NCBI GenBank assembly: GCA_963556145.1
Contig: OY744464.1
Span: 682,001 to 746,000, forward strand
DNA length: 64,000 nt
Origin: Hygrocybe punicea
Lineage: Eukaryota; Basidiomycota; Agaricomycetes; Agaricales; Hygrophoraceae
Direction: 5' to 3'
Below the pieces are notes generated by a model. The model saw only the letters and a program-made list of their open reading frames with translations. It was not told the origin of the DNA and did no database searches. Position numbers and translations under genes: made by a program. This document shows positions 31,561-42,924 of the stretch, in pieces. How positions within the stretch are numbered: the stretch's first letter is position 1; the number at the start of each line of letters is the position of its first letter.

Positions 31561-33488
31561 AGTGCCCCCCTTCTCTGTAGTGACGTCCTCGTCGCTAGCA
31601 GAAAACCAAAAAACAAGACTGAACTGACCAAAAAATCTCTCTAAAATCTCTCAACATCACTCTCCAGTCACGACTCCCAGTCCTCCATCACATGGAGTGG
31701 GACCCTATCGTCCATCGAAGATCGGTGGTGGCAGATGACCAAACTAGACTCTCTCTCAGCTCTCCAAAACTCCTCAGTCATGACTCCCAGTCCTCCATCT
31801 CATGGAGCAGGACCATATCGTCCATCAAAAGTGGTGGTGGTAGATGACCAAACTGATGTCTTGTGGTTCTCGTATCACAGGTTCTCGGTTCACAGTTCTT
31901 GTGTCGCAGGGTTCTTGTGTCCAGGATTCTCAAAGGTGCAAAAGGTGTTCAGGGCTCATTTAGTGCTGGTAACTTGGTGGGTAAGGTGGTTGGGTAGTCT
32001 CGGGTATCCAGGTGAGGTCAAGGGCATAGAAAGAAGTAAGAGCAGGATTGTGGGGAAACAGACATGGATAAAGAAACAGAGATTAAGGAAACTGAGGGGA
32101 GGTTACTGAGTGAAGGAAACTGAGGAAAATAACCTGAAGAGAGGGAATCAGAGGCTAAGGAAACTGAGGAAGGAAATAGAGGGGGAGGGAATAGAGAGAG
32201 AGGAAACAGAGATGAAAGGAACAGGGGACAGGAAACAGAGGAAACAGAAAAGAAAGCTATATACTTGGGCGCTCGAGCTGGCGCCGGCGTTGAGGGATCT
32301 CTTCGCATGGGCTCTGGGAAACGGTCGCGAGGGGTCGTGAGGGCCTGGGAACGAGGCTGGGGGTCCTAATGAACGTGCATGAGTGGGGTGGGGTTGCCGG
32401 AGTAGGCAGTCGCGGGGTGGTGACACGAGACGGCGTTGGGGTCCAAACATGGTGGGGATGGCTCATTCGGGGCGTTGATGAGACGTAGGGTGTTCTGGGG
32501 TGATAAACAGGTCAGGCGTGAGCTTGACGAGTGGGCATGGGGCCATGTAAGTCGACGCAGTGGGGAGCGTGGTGCTGGTCCACCAAAGATGGCGGTGGGG
32601 CTCATTTGAGGCAGCGTGGGGCGGATGGGGGTTCTTCAACGTCGAGAGTGGGCGCAGGGGATGTAACAGGTGTGCGTGGGGCTGGGATGGTGAGAAACGC
32701 GGTCGCGATGTTGGGGTGACATGGCGGGGTCGCTGGGTCACCAAGAAGGGTGGGGCGGTCTCGTTTGGGGTAATGGAGCGTGATGGGGGGCTCTGGCATG
32801 TGGGACGTTGGTGCCGGGGGTTGGATGAGCATGGGTTGGGGTGGGGATCCACGGGAAACGGGGTCGCGGGATGTCGACATGGTGGTGACGTGGAGTATGG
32901 CCGGGGTGTCTGAAAACAACGGTGTTGGCTCGTTTGGTGCAACGAACGGGAACGGGGGGTCCTGGCCGGTGGAACGAGGGCACAGGAGGTCGAATGGGGC
33001 CGTGTGGGGCTTGGGATAACGAAAATATGGGGGTCCAACATGGGGGCGTGATGGATCCATGGTGTGACCAAAAAGGTCTGCGACCATGGATTCGGGGTGG
33101 CGTAGGGGAGCGCGCAGCTCTGGTACATCAAACGAGGGTCCGTGGGGTCGGATGAGCCTCCCTGGGGCTAGGAATGATGAAAGAAAACAACAATGAAATG
33201 AAAAAATGGGGGGGTCGCAAATGTGACGTGGCCTGCTGCTTGGGTGTTGAGAAGGGTCGTGGGGGTGTTTTTGGGTCAACGCGGGGCGACGCGGGGCCCT
33301 ATTGAGCTGAACATGAGTGCCGGAGGGTAACTGGAGTGTTGTATGGCCGTGAATGAAGGGAAAATCTGCGGTTGCGCAGCAGTGGGTGGTGAGGCCGAAA
33401 AGAGTCGTCTCGCGAGAAAAAAATGTCAGGAGTGAGAAACCGAGGGAAAAAGAGGTGCGTGGGTCGAAAAACACTCTCATCACCACGT

Positions 33489-33635
33489 TGGAGTGGTACC
33501 GAGGTACCACTCCGGGGGCTCACGCAGGACTCAAGGGAAAGGTCGACTGGATAGGAAGGATGAACTGACTACTACATCCAGAAGTACTACTGACTAAGGA
33601 AGAGGTCACGTGATCTGTCAGGCACAACTACTACA
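33489..33635 (+). repeat. right LTR of TRIM A
   Basis: 147 bp, differing from the left copy at only a few positions (for example accgagg/accaagg, actcaagg/actcgagg). This points to a fairly recent insertion. Confidence 0.88.
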
Positions 33636-34886
33636 ACGTCGGATATGCACTTTGATTGCAGAAAATGCCAATTTGATTGGGTTATAGTTGGGTGAATAGG
33701 GAGGTAGAAATTCGCATCACATTCCACTGCAATAGATATCAATGCGAGAAAATTGGATAAAAAGTGACTTACCGATCAGTGATCAATTCTTGAATGAGTT
33801 CTGATTTATGGATCTGGGCATTGTCCATTACAAGAACAGAATTTGGTCCAGGAAAGGGGTTCATACGAGTAAGCAAGCCATCAACAAAGTGAGCAAATTT
33901 TATCTTTGTAAATGAGCCCTCCACAATCTCCAGGGCGACAATGCCATCCAGCGAGAGAGCGGGGAGAATGGAATACCTTTTCAGTGTAAGAAACAGGTGT
34001 CTCATTCCTAATGGAATACACACCGTTGACCATGAATAAAAAAGCTTTTGCGAATAGCTCTTTGCCCCCCCCGTGCCCATCCTCAGCCACGTCCAATCCT
34101 GCGGTCTGTGGCACTCTCATCAACAAAGACCAGTTGTTCTGGGCTATAGTTGAGACCCATATGTGCCACAAAATTGGCACGCTTCTCAATATTGCGCTCG
34201 ATTGCTTGATGTGTCACCTGAGATGGAGATTATGATAAGCAGTCCCTTTGGAGAAGAGAACAAATACTTGCCGCTTTCAGTGTATATCCAGATCATTGCA
34301 AGGCCCGCCATATCGAAGCAAGAGACACTTCAACTTGACATATGTTCTGGAGGCTTTGTTGAAGTTTGTCAAGGTAGGTGTTGCAGTTGTGAGCCAAACA
34401 TGATTGCAAGAACTGCAAAGAATTGAGCAAAGGATCAGCAGTAAGGTGAACACTTACCTCGACATCATCAAATGACAGTGTCCTCGGTCTTCCCTGTGCA
34501 ACAAGAGACTCCGCATGTCGAAATGGTTGTCCAGTCGATTTAATGGTGGATTGGACCCGTTGAATCTGGCGCTCGCTCAAACCAGTGTATCCCATAATCT
34601 GAAGAACATCAACTTGAGTGGTCAGCATGCGCTCGATGACAAAACAAAGGTCTTCAGAGGTTTTGTGTCCCCTCGGCATTGTGCGGATGCAGATAAGGAG
34701 AACCCGTTATGCTCCTTCATCAAATTTCGATGAATCTCTGCAACTGCAATTTTCCCCGATGCAAAAAATTATTCTGTACATGATAGATATATTCCACACA
34801 GTATTCTGCATCGTATTTGTGAAAGAATGAGAGAGAATGTAAAAATGGGGCTGATGACGACGAAAAACCATTTTATCATCAAATCA

Positions 34887-35056
34887 TTCCGATTTTGCCT
34901 CATGCGCCTTGGAAATAATTTTCTGATCAATTTTTGTATACAAGGTGAGGCCGTCTGATGAGTTGTTGTTGAGATAAAATTCAAAAGTTGTTCACGGCCA
35001 TTTTGCACATACTAATTTGGAAATTTGTGGTGGGCCAACATATATGCAAACAGCAA
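34887..35056 (-). repeat. right terminal inverted repeat of element 2
   Basis: The partner of the left repeat. It ends CAGCAA followed by TA. Confidence 0.88.
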
Positions 35057-35588
35057 TAATTTATCTTGTAAGAGGATTGTAAGGAGTGATCGATCTGAGT
35101 TTGAATAAATTACACAGTTTCAGCCTTCAGGCACGCAATCCATTTCTCGATGTCAAGAAATGCCCCTGGTGCCGACCTTCCTAATGCAATTTGTCCAACA
35201 TTGGGGGCAATCGATGCAATTATTACATTTACAACGATGAACTCCAGCATGACAGATTGCAAGCTCAACTGTTGGCTCCTCAGTGATGAATCCCAGAATG
35301 TTTTTGAAGTCACGATTCTAAACACAAAGTCTGTCAGCGCATTGAAAGAGATGGTCCAGAAGAAGAAGAAACCTACATTCGATGGCTTTCCTGCAGATGC
35401 TCTCGTTCTCTGGAAGGTAAGTGAGCTTAGCAGCCCACGTTGATACTGCATATTGACATATCCCAAAGGTATCCATTCCAGCTATAGATTTCAACATGAA
35501 TGTAGATTCAATGTCTGAAGAAGGTCGAAGGATCCGTCGAACTTATGCCCATGGATAAATAGTTTGAAGCCTTTCTGGCTCCACCCGC

Positions 35589-35746
35589 TGGAGTGGTACC
35601 GAGGTACCACTCCGGGGGCTCACGCAGGACTCGAGGGAAAGGTCGACTGGATAGGAAGGATGGACTGACTACTACATCTGGAAGGCTACTAACTAGGTCA
35701 AACCGTGGGAACCTGATCACGTGACTGACCAGGCACAACTACTACA
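35589..35746 (+). repeat. left LTR of TRIM B
   Basis: 158 bp with the perfect 11-bp terminal hairpin GGAGTGGTACC/GGTACCACTCC. Confidence 0.88.
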
Positions 35747-37444
35747 AGTGCCCCTCCTCCTCATGGTGACGTCCTCGTCACCATACCGCTACTAAAAGAA
35801 AACAAAAAGCAAAACAAAACTGACCAAGAAAAAAACTCTCCAGTCACGACTCCCAGTCCCTCACGATGCCCCGGGCCTTATATGTGAGGTGGGACCGTAT
35901 CGTCCTCCAAGATCGTTGGGGGTGGTAGATGACCCAACTGTAACTCTGCTCTGCTCCTCCATCCTCGAATGCCTCTGGGACTCACATCGCAGGGTAGGAT
36001 AAAAACGTTCAAAACCATAAGTTCTCGTAGCCCAGGGTGTGAGTTCTTGTGATCCGAAAATAGACTGGGTGGTTCGTGCGAAAGTAAATAGGTACGGTGC
36101 TGTCGAGCAGTGATGGTTCGTAGATAGGTCGAATATCCAATAAATGTCGAGGGTGGGGAAAGGGGATAGGACGGGACAAGGTACGGTGTAAACGGGGGAA
36201 AGGGAAAGCATACGGGTGCATTGGGCCATGCGGTGGCATCGGGGATTCTCGATATGAGGGGACTAGCGCTGGGGTGCTAAGTGGTCGCGGCGGTGACTCG
36301 TTTGGGTCCCTACGGGTCGGGGAAGTCGCCAGGGTCGAGAACGAGGTTGCGGGGAGCTGAACGAGGGCTCGAGGAGCCGGGTATGGTGCAAGAATCTGGC
36401 CGAGAGATGGTGACGTGGCGGAACGCGGTGGGGGTCTGGGAACGGTGGGCACGGTGGTATTGGATCGAGGTGGGGTGCTCCGGGATGGTGAACGGGTGGG
36501 CCGTGAGCTTCATGAGTCAATCCGGGGCTGGGTATGTTGGCAGAACGGGGCCGCGCGATGGTGACGTGGCGCGTGGCCCGGGTGTCTGGAATCGACGGCG
36601 GGGGCTCGTTTGGCGCAATGGAGGGGGACGGGGGGTCCTGGCCGGTGGAACGAGGGCACGGGAGGTCGAATGGGTCCATGTGATGCTGGGGTACACGAAA
36701 GAACGGGGGTCCAATGGGGGGGGCGCGACGGATCCGTGGTGTGGCCAAAAAGGTCTGCAACCGTGAATTCGGGGTGGCGTAGGCGAGCGCGGAGCTCCAG
36801 TACGTCGAATGAGGGTCCGTGGGGTTGGATGAGCGTGGGTTGGGGTGGGCATCCACGGGAGACGGTGTCGCGGAATGCTGACGTGGGAGTTCACTGGGGT
36901 GTCCATAGAGCAGCGGGGCTCGTTTGGGGCGATGAATGGGAATGGGGGGTTCTGGCTAGCGGAACGAGTGTGCGGGGAGTCGAATGGGTCCGTGTAAGGG
37001 TGGGGGTGACGAGAAACGGGGGGTCTAACAATGGTGACGTGGCAGATCCATGGGGCGACCCAAAGGTGCGGGGCGGTTCGTTTGAGACGACGAGGCGCGA
37101 CGGGGGGTTCTGGCAGATGAGCCAAGGGTGCGGGGAGTCGAACGCGTGCATTTTGGGTCCGGGGTGCATGAAAAAAACGGGGTCTGCGCGGCAGCGATGC
37201 GATTTTCGTTGGGTTGTCCAAAACTCGCAGTAGCGGGCCATGTGGGATCCTGATGGGGAACGCGGGGCTCCGGAACGTCGAACGAAGTTGCGGGGGGTCG
37301 TGTGGACATAGCTGGGTCTAGGGAAAGTGAAAATTCGAGGGGTGGTGAGGCCGGAAAAAGTTGTCTCGCGAGAAAAAATGTAAGAAGTGGGAAAACCATG
37401 AGAAAAAGAGAAGCGTGGGTCGAAGAACACTCTCATCACCACGT

Positions 37445-37602
37445 TGGAGTGGTACCGAGGTACCACTCCGGGGGCTCACGCAGGACTCGAGGGAAAGGTC
37501 GACTGGATAGGAAGGATGGACTGACTACTACATCTGGAAGGCTACTAACTAGGTCAAACCGTGGGAACCTGATCACGTGACTGACCAGGCACAACTACTA
37601 CA
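37445..37602 (+). repeat. right LTR of TRIM B
   Basis: 158 bp, apparently identical to the left LTR over the stretches I compared, consistent with a young insertion. Confidence 0.88.
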
Positions 37603-38990
37603 CCGCTGAAAAAAGTCTCTACATTATTGTGGAAGGACTGTCTACTGGTGAGTGCACCTAGCTCGTCAGACCGCCACCCATTGCTATCGCTGTACCAAAC
37701 TGTGCTCTTATGCTAAAAAATCTAGCACCGACACCAAAATGCAAGAGGGTCTGGACCCTATTTATGACCGGCGCTACGCTGACAGCCATCTTCGGGATAC
37801 ATTAACTTTGCCTGCGATGTTCTACCATTCTGTGTTTGCTCAGTTCCTCGATGATATCAGTAATCCAAATTTTGAAAGTTCCCGATCACAAGATACAGGC
37901 CTCAAGTGACTTCATCACTGAGTCTTCTTTCATTTATCCTTCCAAAGATGCACGCAGGGATGCTTGCCTTTCCCATTTGAATAAAGCCATTGGACACACT
38001 TTCCTCACGCTTTCCAACAACGATAAGATGCAGCCCGAACGTGTTGTGCCTCTGAACACTGATTCACTTGAAGAGCTATCTTTCCAACTCGTAGCAGACG
38101 CCATTTTACTTGCCATAAGAGAAGACAAGAATGAAATTGGGAAAGGTGGAAGTGATCCATCCATTTGGGGAGTCCTCTCGACAACACGCTTTTGGGTTCT
38201 ACCACAGGTATGTTGGGAAGTTGTAGTTTATCTTTACAATGGCTGATGTATGCAAAACGAAGCACGATGGCATCCGCAATGAATCTTGCTGTCCGTCGCA
38301 GGCCCTTTCATCATGGTCATGGCCATTGTAATAACTGACAAAGTTATAGTACAACGGCTTACCGACTATATGTACACTGGGAGAGAATTTTATTCCCATT
38401 GCATACGAATCGCGAAGATTTTCCATGCTCTCAATCGTTGTATATCTCGCCTTGCTACCTATTACACTGGAATATCACCATCCACCATGGAACTTGACTA
38501 GCTTGATTCACAGCACCCACGATTTTTCACTTCTACTAGTATTATGTCACATTGCAAAAGACAATTTGTCGCGCTCCTTCCGTCACATTCGCTATCTAGA
38601 ACATGCGTTACCTTCCTCACACAAGAAGCAGATGGAGGGACGTTTATCATCATCAAATTTGTTGGACAGTATGGGATCGCTGTCTATCAACATCTCGCTG
38701 AAGTCGGCTTTGCACCTCAGGTCTTCTACTTTGGACAAGTGGGTCAGAATGATGATGCACCGTCATATGTATCGGATGGTTGTTATGGAGTGGACTAATG
38801 GTGAACCAGCTGCAAATCTCAAGGCTCAGGGCAAGCTCCCAGCAACCTTTGTTGCGCAGGTGCAAGAAGCTGTGGTTCTTCTACATGATTCCAACTACGT
38901 CTTTGGAGATCTTCATCTTCAGAATGTCATGGTGTCTTATCATTGCAACTTAATATTATACATTTTATGTCTTTCTGACTGATTACATGC

Positions 38991-40140
38991 GTATTGGCTG
39001 GAGGTTTGATCGGATGGCGACTGACAGTGGCAATTTCAAGTTACGGTGCCGGGCTAGTACAACGGTAAGGATGGTCACAGTTGGTTGTCAGACGTGGAGC
39101 TGGATGTAAAGAACAGATAGGGCAACGACTATATTCTTATGATGCCAAAAAAATAACACTTGCCTTCAGAACAAGTCCATAACAGAATCCCGATTTTGAT
39201 GAAGCAACACAATGTAGCTGAGGCTCCGGCCTCAAACCACAATGCCCTTTAGTTGCCTCTCTCACCAACTCATTCACCACTTGCTCCATCATTATTACCC
39301 TCGCTACCAAGAAGAATTTCGAACAAACCACCTCTTCCTTTGACTGAGAAACTCGGAAGCTCGTACATCAAGACAAGCACCTGAAATCGGATTGATGGAC
39401 CATCCCTTTGCAGCGAAGGATGTGCATGGATGGCACGTCAACTTTGGATATCACGAGAGAGAGCTTTTGGATGGGATGGCGATTTGTCATAGCGGAACTC
39501 AATGAAGAGGGCTCGGGATCAGAGGATTTGGTGATCCTCATCCTTGAGAATGTCGTTGGATTGGAGGAACTCAGAATGGTTACTGGCTCAGGCACTAGGG
39601 TAGTTTCCTATCGAGGGATTTGTTAGGCAAGGAGGCAGTTGATATTGAAAAGATCTAAAAACTTGCCACCCATTCGATCAGGGCTTGAGCTGCAGGCTTC
39701 ATTCATGACAGGTGTGCAATGGATAGCCCATCCTCCTACGTCCTCCTCGAACAGCTGAATGTACAAGTCTGTCTTCAGCTTGAACCATACAAATCACTTC
39801 TTTGTTCCTTCATTTCCTCAAGGATGGCTTCATGCCCACTGTTCTCAGCAAACCTCCAACATAGTTTCCCTAAAATATCAAACTTTTTATCCTCAGGGAA
39901 GTGCAAGAGTTGTTCGCCTGGTCTGTGGCCATCATCGCCAGTAACCAAAAGACAAAACCAATGACCCACCAATCAGACACTCTGCAACTGATCCACCAAC
40001 CGACCAATTTCGTGGTGCTAAGTATGACAGAAAGATAGTACTGGGGTGGGAGAACATGACTCAGGGTCTTGGACATTCCCGAAGCCCCAAGTATATAACT
40101 AAATAGTCCAAGTCATCGCGGTTTTGACTAAGAGGAATCA
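38991..40140. other. no gene recognised
   Basis: Frames of 60-80 codons on both strands lack clear motifs. A - strand reading at 39775-39972 (LLHFPEDKKFDILGKLCWRF) could be an old exon. The usual C-lobe motifs of a CRN-kinase are not found after 38990, so the gene 3' end may be lost here. Confidence 0.4.
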
Positions 40141-40640
40141 CCTTTACATAACACTGCTGACACTGCACTATTTTGCATGATGCAAAATGATTGCAAAATC
40201 TTTGGTAGCTTGTTAAAGTTTTGCAGATGATTTTAAACCATGCAAAATTTTCACAAATAATAACCCATCAATGATAACCCCAAAAATTTGTGGACATGCC
40301 AAACTTGATCAAATTTGAAGACTTTGTTTTAGGTGAGAATGTAGACAAAGGTTGAAAGTTTTCCCACACCTTGTTGGATCTCCAAATAGTTTGCAAAAGG
40401 TATCAAATTCAATGAATTTTGCAAGATGTCTCAATCTTATCAATCAAATGCAGAATTTTGAGGGAAGAATTTTGCATCTCACAATATTTCATGTTTTGCA
40501 ATAAGATTTAGTCTTTGCAAAATCTTTTGAAAATAAAGCATTTTGTATGAACATGCAATGCTTTGCAAAATGCAGTCAGATGCTCATCACACACTCAGCA
40601 TGCACTCAAAGGACACTAGAGAGAGTGGAGTAAAACAATT
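40141..40640. repeat. AT-rich region rich in TGCAAAA/TTTTGCA words
   Basis: More than a dozen copies of TGCAAAA or its complement occur in 500 bp, in both orientations and with irregular spacing. The two outer edges can pair weakly (actgcac...ttttgcat and gcaaaatgcagt). No coding. Confidence 0.6.
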
Positions 40641-41600
40641 ATCATGAGAAACCAAACAAAAAAATACAGGGTGCTACCAAGCACTGCCACCTTCAATGAT
40701 TTGTGGAAAGGGTTCAAAAGTCTCCTTGTTTAGAAAGATGAAGAGGAGAATGTTGTACAGTGATGTGTTCTGATACCCCATGGCATGTTGTGTGTCACAT
40801 GTTTCACTCTGATCTTACCACTGATTCTGACCCTGCTTCCAACGATGACATCATTACTTGGGTCCAGAACATCATTGATGACAACCGAAGATGGTATCCT
40901 GATCCCAGACAATATCCTCATCATCCGATCACTGCCAACAAGTCACAGACATCACATACCCTCATACATGCCGCACAGCATAATCACCAGATCAGCTGCT
41001 TGCTGTCACCAGATCCACAATGCAGTTGTTGGCCACCACGTTGGCACCCTGAAACCTGTAGACCATGAACCAAGCGAAGACACCATTCATCTCAGAGCTC
41101 AGCCTCCTCGTTGCCATGCATCATGACGAAGAAGCCCACCCTAAAGTCATTGTAGTATATAAATCTGAACATTTGTAGTCAGTATTCCCTAAGTTTAGTT
41201 TAGTTACTCTTCCCCTGATCGTCACCTTGACTACCCAGACAAATTCTCCCTCCCCTTTACATTTTTGCACTCGCTTATCTGATAAACCCATCCTTCATTT
41301 GGTTGATTGTTGCCGGAGTGCGCAATTAAGACAGCGATCCATAACATAAAACTAAACTTCTCTCACTCCCCCAACAATTACCCAGAACAACCTGGATCCA
41401 TGACAACACTGAACATCAGATTCAGACCTCAATGACAAATACCACTTGACACCCAAATCACCAGAATCTTCCGACAATGAATTCGACCAATACGTTGCAA
41501 CAAGAACAACCTTCCATCCCCCGCCTTTCCCTCATCATCACTTCCTTCTACAACAACTCCTCCTCACTCTCAAACTTACTTCCGCCACACAACAACAACC
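40641..41600 (+). other. probable 5' region of the gag element
   Basis: The segment leads into the gag relic. It contains tgttctgataccccatggca at about 40766, which resembles the start of some fungal Ty3 LTRs, and a TATATAAA box at 41155-41162 followed by pyrimidine-rich leader sequence. I could not find a matching 3' LTR, so LTR limits are not claimed. A 102-codon frame (40760-41068) is not supported as a gene. Confidence 0.35.
41155..41162 (+). promoter_or_regulatory. TATA box upstream of the gag relic
   Basis: TATATAAA lies 446 bp before the gag ATG. Its position within an LTR-like leader makes it a credible core promoter element of the retroelement. Confidence 0.4.
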
Positions 41601-42562
41601 ATGTCCACTTCCAGCGCTACAGCACCCACAGCCCCGACAACTCCAAAGTCTCATATTGCTCTGCCGGCTAAATATGACGGCAACAAAGAAGGATTCAAAA
41701 CGTTCATCTGCAGTGCCTGCATGTACATCTGGGCAAATGAAACCCACCTCAATTCGGATGAAAAGCAGATCCTTTTTGTCCTTTGCTATTTGCAAGGAGG
41801 ACTCGCCAGGCGATGGGCAGATGAATTTGTCGACATCGCACTCACACACAACCAGGTTAACTTTGGAACAATGGTGGACTTTGAAACAGAATTCCGGTGA
41901 CATTTCGAAAAGCTGGACCAGAAGAAAGACACACTGACTAAGCTCAATGACTTATGACAAGGAAAGATGACTGCAGACAAGTTCTGGATTGAATTCGATA
42001 CTCTCCGTTGCATGTCTGGCTTGACCGAAACGGACAACCTTTCCTACCTTGTCCAGCTCATGGAGCTGCATATGAACAAACTCCTGATCAATCAGATTTA
42101 CACTTCCCTGAATATTCCCACCACCATTAATGAATGGAGAACCAAAACAACAAAGCTTGACCAGCAATGGTGACGTCGTCAGGAACAAATACATTCCATG
42201 ACAACAACCACCCCAAAACTGCGATATACCACAACTACTATGACAGAAACAATACTGGTACCAGCATGACCACAATCTGAATCCATCCCCATGGATGTTG
42301 ACACATGAAGGACCCAGCTGAGACAACAGACCTAACAGATGAACAATGTCTCGACTACATGAAGAAAGGAATATGCTTCAAATGTCGACAGCTGGGACAC
42401 ATCTCATGCAATTGTCCTGAACAAAGGGGACAACAACAAGTCTGGTCTATGCAGACCATACCACAAACCCAGAAACAGGAACAGGATGATGGCAAAGATG
42501 CCAGAATCACTGCACTCATGGACGAGCTGGCAATGTTGAAGAAGAAACGAGAGGATTTTTAA
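41601..42562 (+). pseudogene. Ty3/gypsy-type gag relic with zinc knuckle
   Basis: The ATG at 41601 starts a Ser/Thr/Pro-rich stretch and then a retrotransposon gag core: LPAKYDGNKEGFKTFI, YLQGGLARRWADEF and FETEFR. A TGA at about 41898 interrupts it, and the same frame continues with HFEKLDQKKDTLTKL and, after another stop, QGKMTADKFWIEFDTL and LMELHMNKLLINQI. Several more stops follow before DLTDEQCLDYMKKGICFKC and the zinc knuckle CFKCRQLGHISCNC (CX2CX4HX4C, about 42374-42415). No protease, reverse transcriptase or integrase follows, so pol is deleted. Stops of the TGA type dominate. Confidence 0.82.
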
Positions 42563-42924
42563 CAAAGCGATGTGCGGCACAGGAGGCCATGATTGCACGA
42601 CTCGAGAATGATGTAACAGTATACAGACAATTCAATACTGTTTTCACCAAACTCAAAGACCTCCAAAACGACCTACACCGAAACCATAACCGATAACCGA
42701 AAGAAATGTAACACGTGGCAAGACACCCATGTTACAGAAGAGGAAGAAGAAGAGACACAAGAAATGCGAAATGCTGAGCAAGTCTGCACACATCAAAGTG
42801 AACATAGTTATCATGAACATAAACAGAAAACCACGATTGAATCAGAATTCAATGCCACAGAAACAATCATCGCCATGCGCAATACAACCATGGGTTATGC
42901 CCTTGATCTACTCAATGATTATAT
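42563..42924 (+). other. tail of the gag element, no pol
   Basis: A low-complexity, Lys/Glu/His-rich reading continues in patches (42729-42920) but has no domain. It ends abruptly at the start of the dispersed repeat at about 42925. Confidence 0.4.

Larger units (their letters stand above)
31414..33635. mobile_element. TRIM-like non-autonomous LTR element A
   Basis: Two 147-bp direct repeats (31414-31560 and 33489-33635) start TGGAGTGGTACC and end ACTACTACA, thus TG...CA. A 4-bp target repeat, acgt, flanks the unit (31410-31413 and 33636-33639). The 1.9-kb interior encodes no gag or pol. Its right half is a G-rich tract built of degenerate repeats; a long open frame on the - strand (32602-33510) is Pro/His/Arg-rich and looks like a side effect of base composition. 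I saw no clear primer-binding site next to the left repeat. Confidence 0.87.
31278..34679 (-). pseudogene. Tc1/mariner transposase of element 2, split and inactive
   Basis: The - strand starts at 34679 with a helix-turn-helix N-terminus (VLQIMGYTGLSERQIQRV) and reads through small introns to LVFVDESAT (first Asp), a TGA shortly after at about 34085, RYSILPALSLDGIVALEIVEG, and VLVMDNAQIHKSE (second Asp). After a further intron it reaches YSPNYNPIKLAFSAIKV at about 33660-33715, where the catalytic Glu is replaced by Lys. There the gene is cut by the TRIM at 31414-33635. Beyond it the same frame resumes (HHHQFLATM) and runs to a TAA at 31278. Removing the TRIM and one copy of its 4-bp target repeat restores the frame across the junction. 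The nonsense codon and Glu-to-Lys change make activity very unlikely. Confidence 0.85.
28841..35056. mobile_element. degenerate two-gene Tc1/mariner transposon, element 2
   Basis: Inverted repeats of about 170 bp (28841-29012 and 34887-35056) match with a handful of differences, and TA lies at 28839-28840 and 35057-35058. The terminal sequence TTGCTGTTTGCATATATG shares GCTGTTTGCATA with element 1. It carries the same convergent pair: accessory gene on the + strand (left) and transposase on the - strand (right). A 2.2-kb TRIM sits in the transposase gene; without it the element is about 4.0 kb. Both genes hold stop codons. Confidence 0.88.
35589..37602. mobile_element. TRIM-like non-autonomous LTR element B
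   Basis: It has 158-bp direct repeats (35589-35746 and 37445-37602) of the same family as TRIM A, starting TGGAGTGGTACC and ending ACTACTACA. The target repeat is ccgc (35585-35588 and 37603-37606). The interior is 1.7 kb of G-rich degenerate repeats related to that of TRIM A; both end in the same AACACTCTCATCACCACGT phrase before the right LTR. No retroviral-type gene is present. The LTRs differ from those of A by an internal segment of about 11 bp more, so A and B are two subfamilies. Confidence 0.88.
35237..38990 (+). pseudogene. Crinkler-kinase gene split by TRIM B
   Basis: The ATG at 35237 opens a Crinkler N-terminal (ubiquitin-like header) domain: KLNCWLLSDE, VSALKEMVQKKKKPTF, PADALVLWKV. 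A short intron after this (near 35417-35468) leads to SIPAIDFN-like coding and then to LFEAFLAPP, where TRIM B is inserted at a ccgc target. Past the TRIM the frame resumes with EKSLYIIVEGLSTG. Downstream exons include DPIYDRRYADSHLRDTL, LEELSFQLVADAILLAI, and a protein-kinase-like domain: FIIIKFVGQYG (probable beta-3 Lys), VVMEWTNGEP (hinge) and VFGDLHLQNVMV (catalytic Asp, with F-G-D replacing H-R-D). A one-base shift separates the N-lobe and hinge frames near 38790. CRN-kinase fusions are known in fungi as host- or competitor-directed effectors; here the gene is interrupted. Confidence 0.72.

Noticed and set aside
32463..33510. Long - strand frames (222 and 302 codons) inside TRIM A, and similar ones in TRIM B
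   Set aside because: Pro/His/Arg-rich readings of the complement of a G-rich repeat. The equivalent frames in A and B do not conserve protein sequence as a gene would, although they start alike next to the LTR.
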